Shown piece by piece: positions 8,395 through 17,393 of a DNA stretch of 64,000 bases. A program made the position numbers and the translations under genes. Position 1 is the first letter of the stretch. Each line of letters opens with the position of its first letter. The notes beneath the pieces are model-generated. The model ran no database searches, was not told where the DNA came from, and was given only the letters and a program-made list of their open reading frames with translations. The stretch is from the NCBI GenBank assembly GCA_964535735.1, contig CAZHTM010000008.1:1-64000 (forward strand), read 5' to 3'. The DNA is from J089 sp964535735 (GTDB taxonomy: Bacteria; Fidelibacterota; Marinisomatia; Marinisomatales; J089).

Positions 8395-10517
8395 AGCGTT
8401 ATTCTGCCAGTACTGGATCGGCCACGCCAACTGCCATCTTATTCGTTATGGTGAGTATGTTGATTACCGTGGGGTATTTGAAGTATTCCCTCACGACTTC
8501 AGCCATGGAGCGCTACCGTTTTGCCGAAACGCAAGCCTTGTACTTGGCTGAAACAGGGTTAAATAAGGAAGCAGTTCCCGTGCTTCCCTTCATTTCATCA
8601 CCGGATTCCATGTTGTTGTCGGGACAACGGGCTTACACGGTGGACGGAAAGAAAATGGGTGACTATGAAAATATTCGCGTGGGCGTACAAACCGGTCCCA
8701 ACGGTGAGTCGATTTATTTCGGAGAGGGGACAGGTGTTGCATCTTACAAGGGGCCTGATGCTAAGCTTATTGAAGTGCGGCGACGTGCACGGTTGATGTT
8801 GCAACCGATGGATTTCTCCAAGTGGATGTATTTGACCAATACGGAAGAACCAGGCGGCGGCCCTTACACCGATGGTACGGTCAACTTTGGACCCAACGAT
8901 GCATTGGAGGGGCGGATTCACACCAACGGACACATCACGATGAGTACGTTTGGGTGTCCTTCATTCGCTGAGGGGAGCAAAGTGGTGGCGGTCAATGGTT
9001 TCTCGCTCAATGGATGCAATTACGATGAGGACATTCTGGATCCAACCGCTCCAGTTGATTCCATTGAATTCCCTCCTGGTCGTTCAGTGGAAATTACCAA
9101 GTCCAAGGCCAATTGGGTTTATACTGGCGATGATCTACTATTCCGGGGAGCGTTAAAAGATACCTTAATTATGACTCAAATCGAGTTTGTTAGTGGCGGA
9201 TTTAAAGTCAGCCAATGGACGTATCTTATTCCACCGGTAGCGGTGGATGGGCCACCACCAACTGAATTTGTTTGGGACACAGGAGGGAGTGCGTCTGGAA
9301 TATCTTCCGGCCGTGCCAATTTTAATCTGCCATTTAGTAATGTGTTCGGATATGCCAATTCCGATACGCTCATTATCAGCGATCACGATGCTAATGGAAG
9401 TTCCATAAGCGCAATCATGACCCAGTATTCGGTAGGCGACAGTATTTTGGTCACGTCTAAAGATACGATTACCAAATTCTGGGGCGGATTCATTACATCG
9501 AAAGTGCATGTAGGCAATCTCTACATTATCGGGGTCGGAACCTGGTCACAGTCCTTTGTCGGAGGAGGATTCGTGGATGGGGAAGGAGTTGAATTGTCCT
9601 ACAAAGCCCCACTGGACCAGAGTCTTGCGTTCAATAATTTTGCCTACTACCATAATCATTCCAACAACCGGTTCAGCCATTGCAAAGCCGATGGTTTTCA
9701 CAATTTTGATTTTGAACCTGGTATAGATGGTCCTGATGTAATGCCAGAAAGAATGGTTTATGCCGATCAGGGAGTGATTTATGTCCAGAACGGTCAGGTA
9801 CGTATCAAGGGAGTTGTTGACGGTAATTTTACGATCGTGACGGATGAATATACCGAGTACCGCCGCCATGATGATCCCACCATAATTGATCGGGTCTACG
9901 ATAACATTTGGTTGATTGACGATATATATTATGCTGATTCAGATCCATTCACAGGTGAGGTGGCCTATCCTTCGGCAAACCGTTTGGGATTGGTTTCAGG
10001 CGCCAATATAATAATCGCCAATACAGCCGCAAATGGGGCTCGTAATCGGGCCAATGGACAAGATATTGTAATCAATGCGGCTCTTTTGGCGTTGAAAGAA
10101 TCGTTTGTGGCTCATTATTGGCAAAACACCGTCACCGATCCGGCGCTCTATGGGCCTAACATGTCAAATTTCAATCTATCAAAAGGAGACGGGCGTGGCC
10201 CTTTCAGAAACCCCAATCAGCTAACGCCATCCACTACCGGTCAAAGCGATATTCGTGGCGTCGTGCATTTCTGGGGATCAATATCCCAGGCGAAACGGGG
10301 CTATATGAAACGGAATAATCCCGGCCCTTATAATGTGTTTCCTGGGATCGGATATGACAAAGATTATCATTATGATTACAATTTCAGCGATTTTTATGGA
10401 CCTATTCATTTCCCGGTGACCTCCGGGACTGATGGTGGGGTCAATTTGACGATGAAATCTTATGGAGAAATACCAAGTGAATTGCCTTCTCAAAATACGA
10501 ACGGGACGATGCCATGA
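8391..10517 (+). CDS. Large PilX-like pilus-associated protein
   Basis: 708 residues, starting with GTG at 8391 that overlaps the previous stop. After SASTGSATPTAILFVMVSML, one membrane helix, comes AETQALYLAETGLN, the 'AxxQAxxLAExGL' pattern of PilX/GspK-type proteins. There is no Gly-Phe-Thr-Leu-Glu prepilin motif. The remaining ~650 residues are exported and rich in Gly, Asp and aromatic residues; I do not recognise a catalytic fold (a DUF4900-like assignment is possible). Known PilX proteins are about 150-200 residues, so the large body is unusual and may be an adhesive or structural tip domain. Its place between the minor pilins and pilM supports a pilus role. Confidence 0.65.
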   Translation: MKRYSASTGSATPTAILFVMVSMLITVGYLKYSLTTSAMERYRFAETQALYLAETGLNKEAVPVLPFISSPDSMLLSGQRAYTVDGKKMGDYENIRVGVQTGPNGESIYFGEGTGVASYKGPDAKLIEVRRRARLMLQPMDFSKWMYLTNTEEPGGGPYTDGTVNFGPNDALEGRIHTNGHITMSTFGCPSFAEGSKVVAVNGFSLNGCNYDEDILDPTAPVDSIEFPPGRSVEITKSKANWVYTGDDLLFRGALKDTLIMTQIEFVSGGFKVSQWTYLIPPVAVDGPPPTEFVWDTGGSASGISSGRANFNLPFSNVFGYANSDTLIISDHDANGSSISAIMTQYSVGDSILVTSKDTITKFWGGFITSKVHVGNLYIIGVGTWSQSFVGGGFVDGEGVELSYKAPLDQSLAFNNFAYYHNHSNNRFSHCKADGFHNFDFEPGIDGPDVMPERMVYADQGVIYVQNGQVRIKGVVDGNFTIVTDEYTEYRRHDDPTIIDRVYDNIWLIDDIYYADSDPFTGEVAYPSANRLGLVSGANIIIANTAANGARNRANGQDIVINAALLALKESFVAHYWQNTVTDPALYGPNMSNFNLSKGDGRGPFRNPNQLTPSTTGQSDIRGVVHFWGSISQAKRGYMKRNNPGPYNVFPGIGYDKDYHYDYNFSDFYGPIHFPVTSGTDGGVNLTMKSYGEIPSELPSQNTNGTMP

Positions 10518-11572
10518 TTGTTGGTCTTGATATTGGACGACAGGTCATCAAAGCGGTAGCCGTAGAAAAGACAAAAGCGGGATTTAAACTCTTAAATATT
10601 GGAGAACGGTTGGTTCCGGAATCCAATAAAGCGTTTGACCCCGATTCCATCACCCAACCCATTTGGGTCATTGCTATTCGGGAAGTGTTGAGGGATATGA
10701 AATTAAATCCTCGACGGATTAGAAATTTAGTCTCCGGGTTAAATGGGTCCAAGGTGAGCATTAAACAAATCACCACCATGGAAATGTCTTCGGACGAACT
10801 GGTTTCCGCGATGACGTTTGAAGCCAGGAAGCATATTCCCATGGACGGTTCCGAAGCGGTCATCGATTTTCAGATTCTTGGTCCGAATAAGAAGGAAGTG
10901 GATAAAATCGACGTTGGCTTGGTGGCGTGTACGCAAAAGGTAATCAACAGCCATTTGGATTTATTAAAAGATGCGGGGTTAAAACCCGGTATTGTAGACA
11001 CGGATCCTTTGGCGGTGATTAATGCGTATATCACTAAACATGATTTGCCGGATGAGGGCGTTGTAGTGCTCGTAGACATCGGGTCGTTATCCACATCGCT
11101 TATTGTCCGGGGCCGAATGGATGAATTGTTCATTCGGGATATTCCCATTGGGGGACATCATTTCGTGAAATGGTTAAGTAAATCGCTATCCCAGGATTAT
11201 CCACAAGCGGAAGAATCGCTGGCCAGATCTGGCATATCGGCTCATTTGGAAGGTAAATCGGAAACAGAATCGGCACATAGCATTGCCGTGGCAGACCGAA
11301 CTATCTATGACAATCTTGTCGAAGATATACGCCGTTCATTACGCTATTATGCCAAGACCACGGGACAGAGTTTTTTCCAGAAGATCATCCTCAGTGGAGG
11401 AGGTGCGCTTACACCGGGATTGGCAGAATTCATCCAGGAAAAATTGAATGTGGAAACTACCTTGTTTGATCCGCTGGAGATTTTGGATGGCGTAGAAAAA
11501 TTTGAGGTTCCCAATCGCGCACAATATGCGGTGGCCACCGGATTAGCAATCCGGGGAGGGATTGAAGAATGA
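10514..11572 (+). CDS. pilM: Type IV pilus inner-membrane platform protein PilM
   Basis: 352 residues with the actin/FtsA-like ATPase fold: phosphate-1 motif VGLDIGRQVIKAVAVE at the very N-terminus, phosphate-2-like VVLVDIGSLSTSLIV near residue 187 and the adenosine motif ILSGGGALTPGLAEFI near residues 292-307. PilM is a cytoplasmic protein that binds the N-terminal tail of PilN and links the pilus motor to the alignment complex. ATGA overlap with the preceding gene and overlap with pilN (GAATGA) show coupled translation. Confidence 0.9.
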   Translation: MIVGLDIGRQVIKAVAVEKTKAGFKLLNIGERLVPESNKAFDPDSITQPIWVIAIREVLRDMKLNPRRIRNLVSGLNGSKVSIKQITTMEMSSDELVSAMTFEARKHIPMDGSEAVIDFQILGPNKKEVDKIDVGLVACTQKVINSHLDLLKDAGLKPGIVDTDPLAVINAYITKHDLPDEGVVVLVDIGSLSTSLIVRGRMDELFIRDIPIGGHHFVKWLSKSLSQDYPQAEESLARSGISAHLEGKSETESAHSIAVADRTIYDNLVEDIRRSLRYYAKTTGQSFFQKIILSGGGALTPGLAEFIQEKLNVETTLFDPLEILDGVEKFEVPNRAQYAVATGLAIRGGIEE

Positions 11573-12177
11573 AAAAATACATTCTGATCAACCTGAACAA
11601 GGCCGAGAGTCGCGAATCGAAGATGGAACGATGGCGGGAACGAAGCCGTTGGGGACTGTTTACTGGGCTGCTCTTAATTCTAGTGGGATTAAATATCAGT
11701 GTCTTCTTGATAAGCCGCGGCTACCAGCATTTAATTGAGCAAAAAAGTCAGGAAATAGTGGATATTAAACAGCAAATCCAATCCTTGCAGGCTAAAGGAA
11801 AAAATCTATCCAAAGCGGACATTTTTTCGTTGGCCAGATTGGAACAGGACCGGGTGCTCTGGGCCAAGAACATGGAATTGCTGGGTAAAATGACTCCTGA
11901 TGATATGGCAATCACGGGTTTGACCTACAAGCATAGAAAGCTGGTGATTCAGGGGATAGCGACAATATACGAGGATCAAAAAGACTTTGATATTATTCGG
12001 AAATTCATGAACAAACTCCAAGAGAATAAGGAGTTCTCTAAAAATTTCAACCGCATCAAATTCGTTAAAAGTGCCAAACAAAATATCCGGGGGCAAACGA
12101 TTCTGGTGTTTGAAATCCAGGCGGACGTGAAGTCCGGAATTCAAAGCAATCAACGAGGACGTAGGAGGACAACCTGA
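11569..12177 (+). CDS. pilN: PilN-like pilus alignment protein
   Basis: 202 residues. The N-terminus KKYILINLNKAESRE contains the 'INLN' motif through which PilN binds PilM. One membrane helix follows (GLFTGLLLILVGLNISVFLI), then a coiled-coil stretch and a ferredoxin-like periplasmic domain. PilN pairs with PilO to align the inner-membrane motor with the secretin. The start overlaps the pilM stop, and the stop overlaps the pilO start by one base. The assignment rests on order (M-N-O-P-Q), topology and the INLN motif. Confidence 0.85.
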   Translation: MKKYILINLNKAESRESKMERWRERSRWGLFTGLLLILVGLNISVFLISRGYQHLIEQKSQEIVDIKQQIQSLQAKGKNLSKADIFSLARLEQDRVLWAKNMELLGKMTPDDMAITGLTYKHRKLVIQGIATIYEDQKDFDIIRKFMNKLQENKEFSKNFNRIKFVKSAKQNIRGQTILVFEIQADVKSGIQSNQRGRRRTT

Positions 12178-12752
12178 TGGCGGTGCGGAATACCTGGCTG
12201 TTTATTTTGTCAGTGGTGCTAACGGCTCTCTTCTGGATCCAAACTACCGTATTATTCAAGGATAAACCGAGAAAAATCCGGGATTTGGAGGCGCAACAGA
12301 CGGAATTAAACGAACAATTAATCAGCGCCCAGATTTTGGCCAGTAAATTGGATCGCGTATACACCCTATTTGAAGAAAACCTGGCCTTATCTTCCCGGGA
12401 TTCTTTAGCTGAGGACGCATCCATTGCGTTTATTGATGACCTAACCGAGATGCTAGAACGACAAAATATTTCCCTGGAATCCATCAAACCCAAGGAACGG
12501 GTGGAGCGGGGAAATTATATTATGTCTCCCTATCAACTCTTAATTCGGTGTTCCTTTGATCAGTTGGGGGAATTCATGGCTGAATTGGAACGTTCACCAC
12601 GGTTGATTTCGGTGGACGAGTTCACCGTGAATAACGGAATTGAGCGTATTAAAAACATATCTCGCGAAGAAGAATTACGAACCCAATTGGTGGAGTTGAG
12701 CTTATCGACCCTCACTTTGGTTAAATCATCAGAAAAAGGTGGAGGCGTCTAA
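12177..12752 (+). CDS. pilO: PilO-like pilus alignment protein
   Basis: 191 residues: a short cytoplasmic tail, one membrane helix at about residues 5-23, a Glu/Gln-rich coiled coil (EAQQTELNEQLISAQILASK) and a C-terminal ferredoxin-like domain. This is the PilO layout; sequence identity in this family is always low. It is placed between pilN and a PilP/GspC-like gene, with one-base overlaps on both sides. It would form the PilN-PilO heterodimer in the periplasm. Confidence 0.8.
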   Translation: MAVRNTWLFILSVVLTALFWIQTTVLFKDKPRKIRDLEAQQTELNEQLISAQILASKLDRVYTLFEENLALSSRDSLAEDASIAFIDDLTEMLERQNISLESIKPKERVERGNYIMSPYQLLIRCSFDQLGEFMAELERSPRLISVDEFTVNNGIERIKNISREEELRTQLVELSLSTLTLVKSSEKGGGV

Positions 12753-13285
12753 TGGTGGATCGCAATCATACCCTTTGGGTTCTATTAGTATGGTTTACAG
12801 TGGTGCTCATTTTAGTATCGGTTGGCAAACTGTATCCCACCATAAAAGAATGGAGGAAAGTAAAATCCCGTGCAGCACAGGTTCAGTTCGGAACCGATAA
12901 ACAGTTGGAATCGGAAATCGAATACCTGGAAGATCGGCTTAAGGCGCGAAGCGAATACCGGTTTACCATGGAAAATGAACCAATGCGGCTGACCAATGTT
13001 CTCTATCTGACCGATCAATATGGCCGCCGAACCAGCCGTAATCGCGGTAAAATTCGTATATCTGCCGTGATTTACGGGACCACGGAAACGCAGGCTATTA
13101 TTAATTACAAAGATGTCAATTTTACCGTATCTGTTGGTGATTCAATCGATAAATATGTGGTGGCATGGATTGATACCGATGAAGTGGTGTTGACAAGTGG
13201 GGATAAAGAATATCATTACCCGGTGGTTACATCGGCAATCGACCGTGAATCCGACCAACCGGAAATAATTCGTAGGAGTAATTAA
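12752..13285 (+). CDS. pilP: PilP/GspC-like protein linking platform to secretin
   Basis: 177 residues with one N-terminal membrane helix (LWVLLVWFTVVLILVSVG), a charged coiled segment and a C-terminal beta domain. The end (ISAVIYGTTETQAIINYKDV, then VGDSIDKYVVAWIDTDEVVL) has the pattern of the homology region of PilP and GspC, which contacts the N0 domain of the secretin. It has no lipobox, unlike most PilP lipoproteins, and is membrane-anchored by a helix like GspC. It lies directly before pilQ. Confidence 0.7.
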   Translation: MVDRNHTLWVLLVWFTVVLILVSVGKLYPTIKEWRKVKSRAAQVQFGTDKQLESEIEYLEDRLKARSEYRFTMENEPMRLTNVLYLTDQYGRRTSRNRGKIRISAVIYGTTETQAIINYKDVNFTVSVGDSIDKYVVAWIDTDEVVLTSGDKEYHYPVVTSAIDRESDQPEIIRRSN

Positions 13286-13289
13286 ACGT

Positions 13290-14765
13290 ATGATGAACAG
13301 GTGTATGACGGCTGTGGTGTTAATGGTTGCGTTAACCGGAATACTGACAGCGCAAGATCAGGGAACGATAAGTTCTAACGAAGCTAACAAACCGACTTTG
13401 GTCACATTGCATGCGGAAGATGCATTCCTTCCCAGTATTCTGGCTATCCTTGCAAAAGAGAGCGGATACAATATCGTTACCGATCCTACCGTTAACCGGC
13501 AGGATAAAATATCGATTCACATTGAGGATGTCCCCATCGAACAGGCGATTAATTTGGTTGTTCGCGCTGTGGGGCTCAGTTACGAAGTTGTGGGAAATTC
13601 GTTTTTAATTGCCGAACCGAAAAAACTGGCTGAAGAAGTAGGTGTTACCAGTCATGTGATAGAACTTAAATATGCGTCGGCGGAGGAAGTGAAGCAATTA
13701 CTCCAGGATCTAACCGAACAAATCCAGGTCGATGTTTCCGGGAATAAATTATTAGTGAACGCCAGCCCTAAGAAACTGGCTGAAATTGGAGAAGTGGTTA
13801 AAAAAATCGATGTTCCAGCCATTCAGATTTTATTGGAATTACGTTTAATTGAAGTGGCACAGGACGAAGAAGAGAGATTGGGCATTGATTGGTCAAAATT
13901 GGCGAAATATACCACGATTTTAGCCGAGAATGGCGTACCGCCGGCAGGAATTCCAGGTGCGGGCTCAATTGTCCCGGGATTAACGCAAAGCGCTGATTCC
14001 CAAAGTGGCGGCGCCATTGAAGACTATCAGGCGCAGCCTCGTGATGTACTACCACAGGATATGATTTTCAACCGGTTGAATAAGGATAATATTTTCGCAT
14101 TTCAAAATGGATTCAGTCGTCAGATGACCGCGTTTGACGTTACGTTGGACTTCCTTCTGAAAGAAAATAAAGCAGAAATCCTGGCTGATTCAAAATTGGT
14201 CACGCTCAATGGCCGGGAAGCCTCCATTAAGATGCTGGATATTGTGCCCTACATTCTCAGTTCTGGTGGCGTTGGCGGGCAGGTTCAGGTTCAACGGGAG
14301 GAAGTGGGTATCAAGCTCACTATTTTACCCACGGTGAATACCGATGGTTACATTACGGTCAAAGTGGAACCGGAAGTCAGCTCAATTTTTGAGTTTATTG
14401 GTCCTGATAAAAATATTCCCCGGGTGAAAAGCCGGCGAAGTGAAACAACCATTCGTGTACAAGATGGAGAATCCATCGTTATCGGGGGTTTAATTGCCCG
14501 GGATCGGAAAGTCACAGAATATAAAGTACCGATTCTCAATAAACTGCCATGGATTGGAAAAAAACTATTCACGAGTAGAGATGTGCTGGATAAAAAAACA
14601 GATTTAATTATTCAGATTACGCCATCCATCGTAAAGGATAATTATACCCATCTTGGAAAGACCAAGGAGATGGAGGAATTTGAGAATAGCCTGAAGACGA
14701 CCTTGCGGGGTGAACCGGCCGAAACGGATTCACTCCAGGCAGGGGAGGAGAGTACCGATGAGTAA
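13290..14765 (+). CDS. pilQ: Type IV pilus secretin PilQ (GspD/PilQ family)
   Basis: 491 residues. A signal peptide (to about residue 21) is followed by an STN/N0 domain (about 35-110), one secretin N1-type domain containing ELKYASAEEVKQLLQDL, and the secretin channel domain from about residue 180 to 470, with the family signature VPILNKLPWIGKKLF near residues 412-426. It forms the outer-membrane pore through which the pilus passes. It is shorter than proteobacterial PilQ because AMIN domains are missing. GTAGGAG precedes the paired ATG codons at 13290 and 13293; either may be used. The stop overlaps the next start by eight bases. Confidence 0.93.
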   Translation: MMNRCMTAVVLMVALTGILTAQDQGTISSNEANKPTLVTLHAEDAFLPSILAILAKESGYNIVTDPTVNRQDKISIHIEDVPIEQAINLVVRAVGLSYEVVGNSFLIAEPKKLAEEVGVTSHVIELKYASAEEVKQLLQDLTEQIQVDVSGNKLLVNASPKKLAEIGEVVKKIDVPAIQILLELRLIEVAQDEEERLGIDWSKLAKYTTILAENGVPPAGIPGAGSIVPGLTQSADSQSGGAIEDYQAQPRDVLPQDMIFNRLNKDNIFAFQNGFSRQMTAFDVTLDFLLKENKAEILADSKLVTLNGREASIKMLDIVPYILSSGGVGGQVQVQREEVGIKLTILPTVNTDGYITVKVEPEVSSIFEFIGPDKNIPRVKSRRSETTIRVQDGESIVIGGLIARDRKVTEYKVPILNKLPWIGKKLFTSRDVLDKKTDLIIQITPSIVKDNYTHLGKTKEMEEFENSLKTTLRGEPAETDSLQAGEESTDE

Positions 14766-17379
14766 AATAAATTTATTTACCCGCCTTTTAATGTTAAGTG
14801 GTGGTCTATCTCTGGTTGTTTTGACCAGTTGTGATGATCGCGTACCACAAAGCACATCGTCCAATTATGTTCTCTCTATAAAAACCAACGCTATTGCCTA
14901 CGACACCAACGATAACGAGATAGTTGTTGGGGAAGATTTACTGGGTAACGCAACAGTAACTCGGGTAACAACTACTTTATTGGACAATAATGGAAGCCCG
15001 GTGTCAGGTAAAGTTATCCAATTTTCCGCTCAATTAAATGGAAATGCCGTCGGATCTTTTAATCCCACCGAAACAGCAACCAATAACGATGGTTTGGCCG
15101 TTTCATATTTTTCCGATGATGGACATGCTGGGGACATTATCTTAAAGGCCAGTTTGGACTCCGAAATCCAAGACACAAAAGTCATAAGTGTCGTTGATAC
15201 CAGCGCTACGGCCGTATGGCCCTATTATCTAAATGTATCGGCTAGCAATTCTACAATTCAGGTGGACAATGGACAGACCTGGGCCGACATAACGGCTTTA
15301 GTCACCAATCGACGCGGATTCCCCATTCAGGGATTGGAAATTTATTTCACGTTAAATCCGCCGGATATTGGTGTTTTGGCTGCTGAAATAGTAGTCACCG
15401 ATTCCGCCGGAAAAGCAAGGGTCCGATTTGAAGATACGGGCAATGTAGATAATGTAGGGACGGCCTCAATCCTGACTCAGTATTCCCATCCAATGTTTGG
15501 CGCGTTAACGGATTCTGTCCAGGTTTCCATAGCCAGTCCGGTTAATTATTCTCTGACGGTCAATTCCATTCCAGTGGCGATTGATTTATCCAGCAATGAT
15601 CGGATTAATGTAGGTGAAGATGTTGCGGGACCCAATGCGTACACACTGGTAGTGGCCAGTTTGAAAGATCAAAATGGAAATCCGGTTGGGGGCCAGCTAC
15701 TTAGTTTCAGCGCTTCTGTACTGGGTGCTTCAAGCGGAAGTTTTGATATTTACAGTGTGTCCACAAATACGGAGGGATTGGCGTCGGTCCTTTACGAGGA
15801 TAATGGTGCCGCGGTAGATAATCCTGGAACGCCGACTTACGAAGGTGTGATTGCAACCGCCCGGCTGAATAACGATATTCAGGCGTCTACCAAATTCAAC
15901 GTCTATGCCGGTGAAACCGATGTGTGGCCTTATCGCATTATTCTCAGCACGGATACGGACGTTATTCAACTGGATAACGGCGCCACTAAAGCGCAGGTGA
16001 CTGTTCGTGTTTTAAATCGCGCCAACCGGCCATTGCCTAACCTTGAGATTGCGTTTGACGCCAGTCTGGGCTTTATCACTGAAAGCGCTATTACCGACTC
16101 CACGGGATCGATTACTACTGATTTCACCGATTTGGGGAACCCTGAAGATGTGGGTGTTTCCACAATCACCGTGTCCTACGATCATCCTAGTTATGGCAGC
16201 GTAGCCGATTCTTTGTTTATCAGTATTGAAGACCAGTCCTTCAGCGGGACACCGGCGTACATCGAAATTCCACCGTCCAATCCCAATCGTATTATGGTTG
16301 TTGGCGGCGGCGGCCGGGAATCAACGACCATTAAAGCGGAAGTGTACGATGAAAATGGCGTTTTGGTGGATTCTCCCACGCTAGTGACCTTTACCCTGGG
16401 ACCTTCTGTACCTGATGGGGCCAATTTGAATAATGCCGGTTTATCGGATACGGCCTATACAGTGAACGGCGTCGCTTCCGTGTCCTTGAACAGTGGAACC
16501 CGCCCGGGACCGATTCGGGTCACGGCCTCCGTGCAATTATCGGATGGCAGTACGATTACCGCTACCCGGGATAATCAGGCCATTATAGTGACCGGTCCGG
16601 CGCAATATATTTTCCCGGATGTCGATTATACATCCAATGAACCGATCGGCGGCGGGATGTATCGTATGGAAGTGGCCGCTTTAGTCTATGACCTTTGGTA
16701 TAATCCTGTAGCTGACACGACCCACGTTTATTGGACGATGGAGCCTTCTGCTTCAGACGCCGACGGGATATTGGATGCCTTTGTGGAAGGCGTAAGCTTT
16801 ACCGGCAATGAAAACCTGAGCGGACAGACTTATCCAGGAGTATCTTATTCTACTGTGATTTATCCCAGCCGGGATATATTCAGTGTCGCCAAACTGACGG
16901 CCCTCTGTTTTGGCGGTGATTTGAATGGTGATGGGGTGTTTGGAGATTCAGTATATGCTTCCGTGGAAAATGATGTGGTGATGCCTTTCTTCCCGGGTAA
17001 TCTGATGGTGACCGTAACGCCATCGTTCTGGGATTTCACTACCATGAGTCCCAATCCTAGTGCTCCGATTCCTGCTCCAATCCAAATCACAGCGACGCTC
17101 ACAGATTATTATAATAACCCGGTGGAAAATGGCCATCTGCTTTTTGCCGCCACAGGAGCCAGTGATTTGCAACCCTCGAATATTATGATCACGGATGCCA
17201 ATGGTCAGGCCACAGTGATCGGGACTTTTGATCCAGGGATTTGCATTCCTCAGCCCAATACAGATCCTCAGCTTTATGAGGATTTCACAGCCACGGTGAT
17301 GGTTACGTTGATTGATCCTATTATGATCTCCAGCGAACCGGTGGAAATCCTGTTTATTCGCAGTCCCATTATTCCGTAA
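14758..17379 (+). CDS. Ig-like (Big-1 type) repeat lipoprotein within the pilus operon
   Basis: 873 residues. The start at 14758 is chosen because it gives a lipoprotein signal peptide with lipobox LTSC (Cys25) and an ATGAGTAA overlap with the pilQ stop; an ATG at 14710 lies upstream inside pilQ. The rest is a chain of Ig-like beta-sandwich domains of the invasin/intimin kind. The first ~470 residues are two copies of a two-domain unit: the pairs 'NYVLSIKTNAIA...VVGEDLLG' / 'NYSLTVNSIPVA...NVGEDVAG' and 'VWPYYLNVSASNSTIQVDNG' / 'VWPYRIILSTDTDVIQLDNG' align. It should be anchored in the outer membrane or periplasm. Its position between pilQ and pilB suggests a pilus partner or a surface adhesin made with the pilus. 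Confidence 0.75.
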   Translation: MSKINLFTRLLMLSGGLSLVVLTSCDDRVPQSTSSNYVLSIKTNAIAYDTNDNEIVVGEDLLGNATVTRVTTTLLDNNGSPVSGKVIQFSAQLNGNAVGSFNPTETATNNDGLAVSYFSDDGHAGDIILKASLDSEIQDTKVISVVDTSATAVWPYYLNVSASNSTIQVDNGQTWADITALVTNRRGFPIQGLEIYFTLNPPDIGVLAAEIVVTDSAGKARVRFEDTGNVDNVGTASILTQYSHPMFGALTDSVQVSIASPVNYSLTVNSIPVAIDLSSNDRINVGEDVAGPNAYTLVVASLKDQNGNPVGGQLLSFSASVLGASSGSFDIYSVSTNTEGLASVLYEDNGAAVDNPGTPTYEGVIATARLNNDIQASTKFNVYAGETDVWPYRIILSTDTDVIQLDNGATKAQVTVRVLNRANRPLPNLEIAFDASLGFITESAITDSTGSITTDFTDLGNPEDVGVSTITVSYDHPSYGSVADSLFISIEDQSFSGTPAYIEIPPSNPNRIMVVGGGGRESTTIKAEVYDENGVLVDSPTLVTFTLGPSVPDGANLNNAGLSDTAYTVNGVASVSLNSGTRPGPIRVTASVQLSDGSTITATRDNQAIIVTGPAQYIFPDVDYTSNEPIGGGMYRMEVAALVYDLWYNPVADTTHVYWTMEPSASDADGILDAFVEGVSFTGNENLSGQTYPGVSYSTVIYPSRDIFSVAKLTALCFGGDLNGDGVFGDSVYASVENDVVMPFFPGNLMVTVTPSFWDFTTMSPNPSAPIPAPIQITATLTDYYNNPVENGHLLFAATGASDLQPSNIMITDANGQATVIGTFDPGICIPQPNTDPQLYEDFTATVMVTLIDPIMISSEPVEILFIRSPIIP

Positions 17380-17382
17380 CTC

Positions 17383-17387
17383 AAGGA
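17383..17387 (+). promoter_or_regulatory. Ribosome binding site of pilB
   Basis: AAGGA lies six bases before the ATG at 17394 and decides it over the in-frame TTG three bases earlier. Confidence 0.6.
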
Positions 17388-17393
17388 TCGTTG

